64,000 bases of DNA, taken from the NCBI GenBank assembly GCA_030407315.1, contig JALQPE010001687.1, positions 62,001 to 126,000 on the forward strand, in the 5' to 3' direction. Shown in pieces: positions 1 to 8,757 of the stretch. Origin of the DNA: Asparagopsis taxiformis (taxonomy: Eukaryota; Rhodophyta; Florideophyceae; Bonnemaisoniales; Bonnemaisoniaceae). The position numbers and the translations under genes were made by a program. Every line of letters begins with the position of its first letter. The first letter of the stretch is position 1. The notes beneath the pieces were generated by a model. That model was given only the letters and a program-made list of their open reading frames with translations, searched no databases and was not told where the DNA came from.

Positions 1-1
1 G

Positions 2-103
2 CCTGTAGCGAAGGATCTAGTGGACTATGTGAAATCTAACCCCGTAGACTTTGTTCAGGGCAATGAGCTGGTGATTTTACCATTTTGGTCGAATCGGGAT
101 TGA
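2..103 (+). CDS. C-terminal tail of an unidentified protein (partial)
   Basis: Frame 2 is open from the window edge to a TGA at 101-103 and gives about 33 residues of ordinary composition, ending in ILPFWSNRD. There is no start codon because the gene begins upstream of the window. The length is too short to assign a family, and it could be chance, so confidence is low. Confidence 0.28.
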   Translation, partial: PVAKDLVDYVKSNPVDFVQGNELVILPFWSNRD

Positions 104-443
104 CACGTGGATACCGATCCGGATTCGGGCCATCTAGGGTTACGCCGTCGTGTATGCGGCGCGCTGCAGGTTGGAACTCTGAAAATCGGAAATTGTAAAT
201 TCCAGTAGTATAAGTAGTGGTGTTGCGAGGCGATCCGATAGTAAACCAAGTCAAGCGACATCTTTCCTTCTCTTCTCAACCTCTCCAACTGTCTCAACCT
301 TCACACAAAACAATTCTTTCCGAGAGGGAGGAGACCGTTCCAGCTCCAATGGAACGTCGGAAGGTATCGAACGGTGGAGGGCGCGGGGGTATGTGACTAC
401 CGGGACCATTGAGGAGACAATTCGCGGAACGGACTCTGCTCGC
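104..443. other. non-coding stretch upstream of the first gene
   Basis: No ORF, repeat or RNA gene is supported here. The sequence probably holds the 5' flank of the gene at 444. A GTG at 393 is in frame with that gene, but 444 is the first ATG. Confidence 0.4.
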
Positions 444-1148
444 ATGGATGGAATGCATGGGACGTCCGAGGGAAGTGATGGGGCCGCTCGAAAGCAGAAG
501 CGAAGAAAGGTTGGTGACAATGGGCCGTTGCACAGAAAGGAGGTAGGCATCACTGTGACGAAATCGGCACTGACGGCAGTGACCGGGTTTATGAACAAGT
601 CCAGAGATCATGTGCGAAACCGGTTCATCCGAGATCTTGGATTAGTTCTATACAGTGGGTTTCAAGGTTCAGTCCGAATGGAGCATCATTTGCACGACGG
701 TGGGCTGGACATTGAGTCAGTTCCAAGTCTGTACTCGGCGCAGAGGAAAATGAATGCAGCGGAGCGTGCAGCAATGGATGACAAGAATATGAAGATTCTT
801 CGCGACTTCATTGCGTTGCGGAAAGAAATGCTATTCAAAGTCGAGTACGAAGTTCAAATAATTGGAGAACCGGACAAGAGGTTTTTGACTAGGAGGATCA
901 ATTTAGTAGAGGTTGCAATGAACTTTGCAGTCGCCTACACGCAATGTTCTGATAAGAACATGTTCCTGCGACTTTCAGAATACTCCTTGCAATTCATCTA
1001 CATACTTGCATATGGGTTCCGAACGATTTTGAAATTTCAAAGTGGAACAGAGGTGGAAGGAGCGCAAATCCGGGAAATCAATGAAGCGGTGAAACTGCTT
1101 CTTCCCGGGGAGCGGGTGAGTAGTCGGTTCATGAATGAGGAGGTTTGA
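444..1148 (+). CDS. hypothetical protein, 234 aa
   Basis: The ORF begins at the first in-frame ATG; an in-frame GTG lies 51 bases upstream. The N-terminus is basic (RKQKRRK near residue 18), which looks like a nuclear localisation signal. The remainder is mixed alpha-helical with a hydrophobic stretch (FIYILAYGF) near residue 190. I do not recognise a family. The segment KSALTAVTGFMNKSRDHVRNRF loosely resembles part of the coiled-coil protein encoded at 29043-31328 (QKLSDVMSARKRNARDR), so both may be accessory proteins of transposon families. That link is by eye only. It converges on the minus-strand gene at 1575-2936. Confidence 0.5.
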   Translation: MDGMHGTSEGSDGAARKQKRRKVGDNGPLHRKEVGITVTKSALTAVTGFMNKSRDHVRNRFIRDLGLVLYSGFQGSVRMEHHLHDGGLDIESVPSLYSAQRKMNAAERAAMDDKNMKILRDFIALRKEMLFKVEYEVQIIGEPDKRFLTRRINLVEVAMNFAVAYTQCSDKNMFLRLSEYSLQFIYILAYGFRTILKFQSGTEVEGAQIREINEAVKLLLPGERVSSRFMNEEV

Positions 1149-1574
1149 CTATATCGCGTGATAGATATGAAGAACTGAATGTAGACGATGGGGGGAATCA
1201 GTGCTGGAGGAGAGCTTCAGGTCTATGGAAGAAGACGGAGGAGATGCAGAATATGTGAAGGTATTCGTCGATGATGAAATCGAGAATGAAGGGGAGTAGT
1301 ATCGGATGAAACCAGTTTCGGTGTAGTAGACGAAGAATGAAGAAATAAAATTTCTGTTGAGTTGAATTTTGTAATAGATGGAAGTAGATAGATGCGAGAC
1401 ATCAGGAAACCAGTCAGACGATAGTGTCAAGTCGAAGGAAAAGCGCAGAGACAGGTAGTGGAATAGTCGAAGTAAGAAGGGGCGAGGGTATCCGTCTTTA
1501 CTAGAAATTGATGGCCACAGGAGCTCTAGAATGGAATACCCAGGAACAGGATAACTACGGATAGGTGTGCTTTA
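1149..1574. other. intergenic region between convergent genes
   Basis: Purine-rich DNA with no gene or repeat I can support. It presumably contains the 3' ends of the flanking convergent genes. Confidence 0.4.
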
Positions 1575-2936
1575 TCATTTTTGCTCCGGACTGCAGGTGG
1601 CAGGTGGAGGAGAGGGTGGGTGGGTAGTGTCTGAATCCGCATTGAAGCCAAGACGAGAGATAGCCTCATATCCAATGTCTTCAAGCTCCTGGCATATAGT
1701 AGTACCACTGAAAATACAGCAAGGTAAGCGTAGATGTAGTGTACCAAACGTCTCTGCGGTTGATAGAGGCTGGAAAGTGCTGTAACAAGCTCGGCGCTGA
1801 ATACGTCTCCACAGTAACGAAAACGTTGCTCCATAAGTAACAGTAGCCTTATCACGTAGGTGGAAAGAGTCCACGATGCTAGACTGTGATAGTTGGCTAA
1901 GACATAGGGGATGTAAAAATGTATTGTTGACATGGTCAAACTCGTAGGAGTCTCTGCAAAGAACTGTCATACGTTGGTCTGGGCTGGACAGGACGTAAGC
2001 AGATGAGCCGACGAGAAATGCGGAAGAAGGAGCATCATGAGAGCAGTCAACGTCGACTAGATTTCCTAAAATTCGGACAATCGATGAGCTGCCTCCATCG
2101 CGTTCCGCCCTGCTCTTCACCAATATTTTCTGGAACCCGTGTTGCGAGGTACCTATGGAGTCACATAGTGCCTGAAAGGTGGGGAAAATGATGGAAAGAT
2201 CCGACTCATTTCCAGAGGGAAAGGTGATGTCCTCAAAGGACGGCAGGAAGAGAACTTCACGACTCTCTTTCGCCTTGCATTGAATGGCAATAGTGCGGAA
2301 TTGAGCAAGGGAGCAGTCAGCCTGTACTCTGATTTCTTCTTGCGATGTTTGTCGCATTCCCCTGGAGTGCTCGGATTTTGTCATCCGGAGGGAGAGGGGC
2401 TTGTCCGTGTACACACCAAGCTTCTGAAACAGAATGCTACATACAGTCAGAGCAGAGGAGGTCATGGAGCTGTTGGAATCGAATGGAGGGGGAAGAGGAT
2501 GTTTGGCAGCTGACTCCAGCTTTTCCAATCTTGCCAGCATTTCTGCTATGGTCTTCTTCATTTGATCCGCAGTGCAATCTTGAAGGATGCCGCGGTGGCG
2601 GTGGCGAGTGTGGTCAATGCCGTAGTCCGGGTCTCTCTCTGCTGGGGATGCAGGTGAGTCCATACTGCGAAGCTCACCACTTCGCCACGGGAGAACCCTT
2701 CCGGAATCCTTGTCGACGAGCTCGTTACGATCTGAAATCTTGACTTGAGAAAGGGTAGAGTCGAAACCATATTCAGCTTTGTATTCGAGCAATGCATGGA
2801 GGAATGGGTCTGTTTCAGTCTTGACCTGAGTAATTTCCTTGACGATTGCAGACCACCACACAATTTTTCGTTTCCTCCCAAACGGCCGAAGTTCCCATTG
2901 AACTTCTATAACGTCGTTTGGAGCGAGAGGAAGCAT
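1575..2936 (-). CDS. hypothetical protein, 453 aa, with a short predicted coiled coil
   Basis: The ORF starts with ATG at 2936. The N-terminal 60 residues (DVIEVQWELRPFGRKRKIVWW onwards) have the look of a small beta-barrel of the Tudor/chromo-like kind, which is an impression only. A heptad-like helix (MKKTIAEMLARLEKLES) follows near residue 125. The C-terminal two thirds are Ser-rich and unrecognised, with a proline-rich tail (THPPSPPPATCSPEQK). No catalytic motif is visible. The gene is divergent from the ParB-methyltransferase-SET gene at 3450, with about 510 bases between start codons, so the two could share a promoter region. It could be an accessory protein of a mobile element or a lineage-specific gene. 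Confidence 0.55.
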   Translation of the reverse strand: MLPLAPNDVIEVQWELRPFGRKRKIVWWSAIVKEITQVKTETDPFLHALLEYKAEYGFDSTLSQVKISDRNELVDKDSGRVLPWRSGELRSMDSPASPAERDPDYGIDHTRHRHRGILQDCTADQMKKTIAEMLARLEKLESAAKHPLPPPFDSNSSMTSSALTVCSILFQKLGVYTDKPLSLRMTKSEHSRGMRQTSQEEIRVQADCSLAQFRTIAIQCKAKESREVLFLPSFEDITFPSGNESDLSIIFPTFQALCDSIGTSQHGFQKILVKSRAERDGGSSSIVRILGNLVDVDCSHDAPSSAFLVGSSAYVLSSPDQRMTVLCRDSYEFDHVNNTFLHPLCLSQLSQSSIVDSFHLRDKATVTYGATFSLLWRRIQRRACYSTFQPLSTAETFGTLHLRLPCCIFSGTTICQELEDIGYEAISRLGFNADSDTTHPPSPPPATCSPEQK

Positions 2937-3449
2937 GTTGGGATAGCTATGGGATAGAATTGTTGTATTAGTGAAAGCCTAACCGTTACCTTCTGCTAAA
3001 GAGTAGTATATACTAGGAGGATTGGAAAGGTCCAGAAGAGATGTTTAGGTGGTGTAGAAATAGAATGGACAATTGACAAAATTGACACGTCAGTGTGGAT
3101 GATGTCTGCCATGAACTGATTGCAGCATAAAATTTGATGTGAATAATCGTTCTAGAAGTGAATGTCGGATGCATACGATTGGACTACAAAGATACGCTTA
3201 GAGATGTTACGCGGCCCAATAAATTGCATGGAAAAATATTTTGAGTATTACTTTAGTATTACATTGATTATTGAGCTAACAGTCGATGTAGTTATCTTGT
3301 AAAGGTTCGGACAGGGGTGGAAAGGAAACAGCCACCGAAGTGCTACCACTCGCTGACACTTTGTTTTAAACAACCAACTTCTGCTTTGCGCCACCCTGGT
3401 CAAGCAGCAACCAACTATCCCTTTCTTAAAAACTCTACCTTTGTTCGCC
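2937..3449. promoter_or_regulatory. divergent intergenic region, likely bidirectional promoter
   Basis: AT-rich DNA between two start codons facing away from each other (2936 minus, 3450 plus). TA-rich tracts such as TAGTATATACTAG near 3003-3015 are possible core promoter elements. No specific motif can be proven, and the assignment rests on gene orientation. Confidence 0.3.
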
Positions 3450-6400
3450 ATGGAAGGAACGTTCCACAATCACGGTGAAAAGCACGACGGATGGGTGTTC
3501 ATCGACCCCAATCAAGTCAGCAAATTCGTATCGATTCGCGATGTTGATGCAAGTCATGTGGAAGCGCTCATGGAGAGCATTCGCAACAGCGGTTATGACA
3601 CAGCTCATCCCGTGACTGGCAGGTTTCGAGAAGGCGTTCTGGAGATATTGGATGGAGCGCACCGCTGCATGGCAATTGTACGTGGAATGGAGAAGGGCGT
3701 CTTTCCTCCTGGCGTTACGATTCCTATGCGAGAAGAGTCTATCGTGGCGGACACCAACAGCAGTACTGCTGTTGTGCTGGACCGTGTGAGAGCGACGACA
3801 TCCAACGACATTGCAGGCCTGCAAAGGCGCATGATGTTTGTTGAGTATCTGATGATCGCCGTTGATCTCAGAGACGAGTACTGGGTCCAAAACGGAAAGG
3901 ACAAGTACGCTCATATTTCGTCTGTGAGGATGGCTGATGTGTTGGGCTGGATCAAATCCTGCGATCCAAGCGGCCAAATTGCTTCAAGCCTGAGTGGTAA
4001 ACCGCAGTACAGCTCATGCATGTCTATCCTGGCTGTGCTTCGGCCGTATCACCGAGCAGAAGATTCGAGTTCGATTGATTTGCGTCTGTGGCAAATGTTT
4101 TGTCATGCATGGGGACTCAATGCAGAGATGGGTGATTCTCCGAGGATGGTTGAGTTTCCGAAACAGGTGGGGGTGACTAGTTCTCGTGCCGTCGAAATGT
4201 TTGGCAAGACACCCCGCGGAGAATTGTCCTCTCCACTGAACCGCGAACTGCTTTCGAGCAGGTACTTTCTAGACGGCGCTACATCCGACATGCAAGATTC
4301 TTTGCAGGCTAGCCAGAAGCGGTTCAGGAGGCTGATGGTTATGATGTGCCAGTGTATCTTGGCTATTCGCAGTAAGGAGATGGGCAGTGCGCCATTCAGG
4401 CGGGCCAGAGCCACATCCGGGGCCATTGGTGGTGGTGGAATGGTTGGAATTGCAACATCCAGTGCGCAAGCCAACCAGCTTGGATTTGTTGTCGACCGTG
4501 TGTTAGCTGCGTGGGATACCGGGGCAAGAGTGTTGGGGTATGAGGATGTTGAATCGATGTGCTGGCCGTTCATGGTATTCGATCCTGCGAGCCTTTGCTT
4601 CAGGTCACTCCCGAATCGGTCTGATGGCTGCGCGGTCGAGGAGCATCGGAAAAACCTGACCATTGTCCCGAAAACTGTAGACAGTGAAAACGGGTTCTGT
4701 GCCGACCTTCCAGTGGCTGTGGATGCAAGGCTGCGATCATTGACAAGCGCCTTTCTGCTGTCGATACGCCAATGTGTCACTGAGGTGAATGTGTTCGCCG
4801 AGCGTGGTCAGCTGATGCAGAGACTTCGAGCCTTGCTTTTCGACACTCCTGACAAGTTCGGCTTGAACTCGTTCATGCGAGCCAAGTTGAACACGTCTCA
4901 TGCCCTGGATGGTCAGAGGAGGCTGAAGGCTTGGTTATTGCGAACCCGAGAGCAACGAAAGCTTCCTCTGACCATGGATGAGTTGCACAGTCTTGAGGAT
5001 ACGCCCGAGCCTGGCATCCTTGAAGGTGCACCTGCGCAGATGGAAATATCCGCAGCAGTGCCAAACAATGGCAGCGAGGATATAGAAGAGGATAGTCTGG
5101 AGCCACAGAGGAAGAAGGCTAGGCTGGAGCGCGGTGGTGGAGAGGACGATAATGCGGCGGTTGCTAGCGAAACAGCAACAAGAGAAGGTGCGGCCGAGGA
5201 TGACGCTATGGAGGTTGACACTGTATCGCCTACAGAAGCACCGCTCGTTGACGTCGGAAAGGAATCCAAGCCGGAATATGTCACCAAGCTGGAAGCTGTG
5301 ATGGGGCGTTACATTCACACTGTGAATTGTGACGCCACTGATGTAGCCAAAGAGGTGGAGGACAAAATTAGTTTCCTGGAAGATGGCGTGTTGGAGGACA
5401 GTGTTCAGCTTGTGCTCACTGATCCTCCATTCAACACGAGGCGGGAAGGCGGCAGAGAAAACTCGGAGTACGATATTCTGGAGCCGGAAGAGTTGGCGAG
5501 TGTTGCGTGTGAAATAGTTCGAGTTCTTCGGCCTGGCGGTCATGCTCTAATCTATTCCAGCGTGCGCCAACTCGTGGCATGGATGGATGCAATCAGAAAT
5601 GCCGAGCCTGGCAAGATGATTGTGGACAGTGTTCCAGTCGTGCTATCTCGCCGACCACACAGCTTTACGTCCAATCCATCGACGAAAACGTGCACACTGC
5701 ATAATATGCACGATTTCGTTATCCATGCGTATAAGCGGGGGAAGGGTATGGCTGCATACGATATGGTGGATTACAGGTTGCACAATCCGGACATATCGAG
5801 GCAACCTGGGTTCACCAACGCGATTGACAACGTTCCGAGGTTGTCGGCTGGTGAAGCTCAATACGATGGGCAGAACAACCGACTGCGCCATGAGCAGAAG
5901 GCGTTGACCACTCTTCGTGAGCTTCTGGAACGATTTTCGAAGCAGAACGATATCGTGATGGATTTCTTCTCGGGAACATACAGCACAGCCATAGCGTGTA
6001 TGACGTTGAGGGATGGTACGTATCGTCGGTTCATTGGGTGTGAGAAGGAAAAAAGGTGCCACGATGCATCGCAGGAGTGGATACTGCATGCTTTCGTCAG
6101 TGAGGTGAAAGCCGGGCGATATGGGGGGATCTTGCAGCGTGAGGTGGAGAGTATTCTTGGGGACGAGTCGGTACCGGTCACAGGAAAAGCTCCAAGGCTT
6201 CGTCAGAAGCACATCTCAGATGCACCAGAAGGTTTACCTGCTGTGACAGCATTGCCGAACCATCTGCTTGTGTTCGTTGCGTCAATGAAGAAGGACGGTT
6301 CTATGCTTCACAGATTGAGCGGGGTGCCTATGGACCAGTGGCCGGCCGAGGACATGCACTCGTTTTGGAGCATAGACCCGGACGCGATTCTGGCTGCTGA

Positions 6401-6917
6401 TGCCGCATTCTACGGTGTCTATGTTTCGCAATCGGAGGTAAGAGGTGGTGGGTTTGGCGTATTCGCGGCGAAGAAACTGAAGAAGGGGACGGTCATTGGC
6501 TGGTACAACGGGACGATTTTCTATGCGAAGATTCGAGACTCAGAACCGCAGAGATCAGTGATGTACGGCCCGGAAGGATTTGGGTGCACAGGAGAGAGGT
6601 TCCAGGACTACAACATGGAATTGGAAACCACGTACATAGGGAGGGGTGCACCTGTTCGGAAGGTCTGGCTCGTTCCAGCGGTCTATAATTGTACCAGCTA
6701 CCTCAATGATTGTCGGGTCATTGACGGAACGGAGAAAGCGACCGAGGTGAGTCGAACACAGTCAGCCGAGTTTCGACAAGGCGATGCCATAGACAAACCG
6801 GACTTTGCTTCAAATATCAAGAATCCCCATGCTGTCAAGGTCGTTCTGACCAGAGACGTTGAAGCTGATGAGGAGATATTTGCTGACTATGGTAGAAAAT
6901 ATTGGCCAGCTAACTGA
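3450..6917 (+). CDS. ParB-like / N6-N4 DNA methyltransferase / SET fusion protein, 1155 aa
   Basis: The start is ATG 3450 in a strong context (GCCATGG). Three modules are visible. Residues about 10-75 are a ParB/Srx-fold N-terminal domain with the DGAHR motif at 68-72. Residues about 640-870 are a beta-class amino-methyltransferase (N6_N4_Mtase) with DPPF at 658-661 preceding the AdoMet-binding DFFSGT at 838-843. Residues about 988-1150 are a SET domain with GGFGVFA near 1000, YLND ending near residue 1087 and a terminal FADYG. A basic/acidic linker (QRKKARLERGG) probably holds a nuclear localisation signal. Known of the families: ParB-methyltransferase fusions occur in bacteria and phages, and SET domains methylate protein lysines in eukaryotes. 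Inferred: a nuclear protein that binds DNA, methylates adenine or cytosine amino groups and methylates a histone or other protein. The reading frame is intact. A convergent ParB-dioxygenase gene follows after about 1.8 kb of repeats. Confidence 0.85.
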   Translation: MEGTFHNHGEKHDGWVFIDPNQVSKFVSIRDVDASHVEALMESIRNSGYDTAHPVTGRFREGVLEILDGAHRCMAIVRGMEKGVFPPGVTIPMREESIVADTNSSTAVVLDRVRATTSNDIAGLQRRMMFVEYLMIAVDLRDEYWVQNGKDKYAHISSVRMADVLGWIKSCDPSGQIASSLSGKPQYSSCMSILAVLRPYHRAEDSSSIDLRLWQMFCHAWGLNAEMGDSPRMVEFPKQVGVTSSRAVEMFGKTPRGELSSPLNRELLSSRYFLDGATSDMQDSLQASQKRFRRLMVMMCQCILAIRSKEMGSAPFRRARATSGAIGGGGMVGIATSSAQANQLGFVVDRVLAAWDTGARVLGYEDVESMCWPFMVFDPASLCFRSLPNRSDGCAVEEHRKNLTIVPKTVDSENGFCADLPVAVDARLRSLTSAFLLSIRQCVTEVNVFAERGQLMQRLRALLFDTPDKFGLNSFMRAKLNTSHALDGQRRLKAWLLRTREQRKLPLTMDELHSLEDTPEPGILEGAPAQMEISAAVPNNGSEDIEEDSLEPQRKKARLERGGGEDDNAAVASETATREGAAEDDAMEVDTVSPTEAPLVDVGKESKPEYVTKLEAVMGRYIHTVNCDATDVAKEVEDKISFLEDGVLEDSVQLVLTDPPFNTRREGGRENSEYDILEPEELASVACEIVRVLRPGGHALIYSSVRQLVAWMDAIRNAEPGKMIVDSVPVVLSRRPHSFTSNPSTKTCTLHNMHDFVIHAYKRGKGMAAYDMVDYRLHNPDISRQPGFTNAIDNVPRLSAGEAQYDGQNNRLRHEQKALTTLRELLERFSKQNDIVMDFFSGTYSTAIACMTLRDGTYRRFIGCEKEKRCHDASQEWILHAFVSEVKAGRYGGILQREVESILGDESVPVTGKAPRLRQKHISDAPEGLPAVTALPNHLLVFVASMKKDGSMLHRLSGVPMDQWPAEDMHSFWSIDPDAILAADAAFYGVYVSQSEVRGGGFGVFAAKKLKKGTVIGWYNGTIFYAKIRDSEPQRSVMYGPEGFGCTGERFQDYNMELETTYIGRGAPVRKVWLVPAVYNCTSYLNDCRVIDGTEKATEVSRTQSAEFRQGDAIDKPDFASNIKNPHAVKVVLTRDVEADEEIFADYGRKYWPAN

Positions 6918-7192
6918 GCTACTTTGATAGATTTGAGTAAACACGCATTGACAGAGACAATAGACTGTGCATCATCTTCCAAGAGCGCTAGATATTATAG
7001 ACTACACTACAACAATCGTGACATGACTGCAGGAAGGCATCTGCGGCCTGGAGTGCAAACTATCCACTTTTCTACTGCTATACCTATGGATACGAAAAGG
7101 AGAGAAACTAGAAAGATGTGAGTGCGAAATTGTGTAGCAACGCAGCATGTAGAACACCAGTAAGACAGCGATGTAGGAGAAGCAGTCATCCC

Positions 7193-7401
7193 ATTACAGT
7201 GCGGGCCGTTTACCGGGGATGCTGACAGCAAAGTCATCGTTACGATGACTTTGCTGTAAGAAAACAAATCATTACAGCAGCCACGATTTCTTTACCGGGT
7301 AAAAAAATTGTGGCCGCTGTAATGATTTGCTTTCTTACAGCAAAGTCATCGTAACGATGACTTTGCTGTAAGGAACCCTGGTAAACGGCTTCGGCTGTAA
7401 G
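7193..7401. repeat. palindromic-module repeat (MITE-like), locus 1
   Basis: The outer ends are related inverted sequences (ATTACAGTGCGGGCCGTTTACC at left, complement of CTTACAGCCGAAGCCGTTTA at right). Inside are two copies of a 39-bp near-perfect palindrome, with half-site CTTACAGCAAAGTCATC and centre GTTAC or GTAAC, and a second inverted module around ACCCGGTAAAAAA. There is no coding capacity. The same modules recur at 7933, 12603, 16305 and 54415. A non-autonomous DNA transposon or fold-back element is likely. Confidence 0.8.
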
Positions 7402-7479
7402 CAGCAGGGAGTTTCGTCCTTCTCCCATCTTGGTAAAGGTACCTTTACCAAGATCGGAGAAGGAAGAAACTCCCTGCTG
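7402..7479. repeat. 78-bp inverted repeat centred on GGTACC
   Basis: CAGCAGGGAGTTTC at the left is mirrored by GAAACTCCCTGCTG at the right, and TTGGTAAAGGTACCTTTACC forms the centre. It abuts palindromic locus 1. A half copy follows locus 2 at 8282-8321, and related sequence lies left of locus 4, so it is part of a larger repeat unit. Confidence 0.75.
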
Positions 7480-7563
7480 TCTCACATGAGAAGCGAAGTG
7501 TGAAGTAGGGAAGATCACGAGAGGATGGTTTGGACGGCTGTTGGTCGCAAAATCTACTCCTTG

Positions 7564-7653
7564 TGCCGTGAGCCACAGCGACCATATGGTACCTGTGCCT
7601 CACGGCATAAAATATATATTTAACCCGCCCGGGCGGGAACCGGCGCCGGTTCC
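7564..7653. repeat. cluster of perfect palindromes
   Basis: The inverted pair TGCCGTGAG (7564-7572) / CTCACGGCA (7599-7607) is followed by CCCGCCCGGGCGGG (7624-7637) and an 18-bp palindrome centred on GGCGCC (7636-7653), which overlap by two bases. No ORF is present. The cluster lies in the extended flank of the palindromic repeat family. Confidence 0.7.
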
Positions 7654-7932
7654 GGTGCACTATAGTCGTCAATAAGTAGGACTCTAGCTACTCACTATAC
7701 AACTATAATCGTAAGGTAGGATAGCCTAAGATCGTAGTACGGAAGAGACGGATGGGAGGGTGTGTGTAGAGGAAAATTAAGGCGGCAGTACGAGTAGCCT
7801 ATCGTGGTAATAGACGAGTATTTCATTGCGAGAGGGGGCGTGAGGGGGGAAACGAAAGGCGTCAGTCGTCACCAGAGAGGCTGGGATGCTGAAGACGGAG
7901 TAGAGAAATGGGGGAGAGGGTGAAGCCAGACT
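7654..7932. other. intergenic, nothing recognised
   Basis: No ORF, repeat or RNA gene is supported in this stretch between two repeat loci. Confidence 0.4.
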
Positions 7933-8282
7933 GCTTACAGCTTTGGCAGTTCCGGCGGGGTGCTGACAGCAAAGTCATCGTTACGATGACTTTGCTGTAA
8001 GAAAACAAATCATTACAGCAGCCATGATTTCTTTACCGGGTAAAAAAATTGTGGCCGCTGTAATGAAACGTTTTCTTACAGCAAAGTCATCGTAACGATG
8101 ACTTTGCTGTAAGAAAGCAAATCATTACAGCGGCCACAATTTTTTACCCGGTAAAATTTCTTGCTGATTTTTTACCCGGTAAAAAATTCTTTGGCCACTG
8201 CAAGGAAACGGTTCCTTACAGCAAAGTCATCGTTACGATGACTTTGCTGTAAGGAACCCTGGTAAACGGCTTCGGCTGTAAG
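7933..8282. repeat. palindromic-module repeat (MITE-like), locus 2
   Basis: This has the same architecture as locus 1, with three copies of the 39-bp palindrome (near 7966, 8074 and 8215) alternating with GCGGCCACAATTTTTTACCC-type modules. The right end matches locus 1 (GGTAAACGGCTTCGGCTGTA) and runs into a half copy of the GGTACC-centred inverted repeat. Confidence 0.8.
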
Positions 8283-8757
8283 CAGCAGGGAGTTTCGTCC
8301 TTCTCTCATCTTGGTAAAGGTAAGAAGCGAAGTTTGAAGTCGGGTAAATTGCTCAGCAAAGGTCTGTACGGCTGTGAGCAGCTCTCAGGAGTATTTTACC
8401 TCACGTGGTCTCTGTTCAGGTTATACCCTGTATATATATAGGTAGCCTAGTGTAGGTGGGAAGATAGACGAAAATTCTACAAATAATTTATCACAGTGAC
8501 GGCTCTCGTAGTCGAAATCTGCGCGTTGTCAAGGGTTGAAACTAGTCTCCCCCTACGGCCTAGCTAGTAAAATCATATAACGTTGTAGACTAATATTAAA
8601 AAGTAGCAAGCAATCTGCTGAGTAGCACTAAACTATGAGATGAAGGACAGATGTATAGATGAGAACTGAAAAATGGGCTAAGGTAACAATGTTGAGATGA
8701 GAAAGACAAAACTTTATAGCAGGGAACAGTAGTATAGGTTTTAGTACTTCTGATATG
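8283..8757. other. intergenic, nothing recognised
   Basis: The first 40 bases continue the repeat of locus 2. The rest is AT-rich unassigned DNA downstream of the ParB-dioxygenase pseudogene. Confidence 0.4.

Noticed and set aside
2003..2743. Plus-strand ORFs opposite the gene at 1575-2936
   Set aside because: Overlapping shadows without domain features; the minus-strand frame is longer and starts with ATG.
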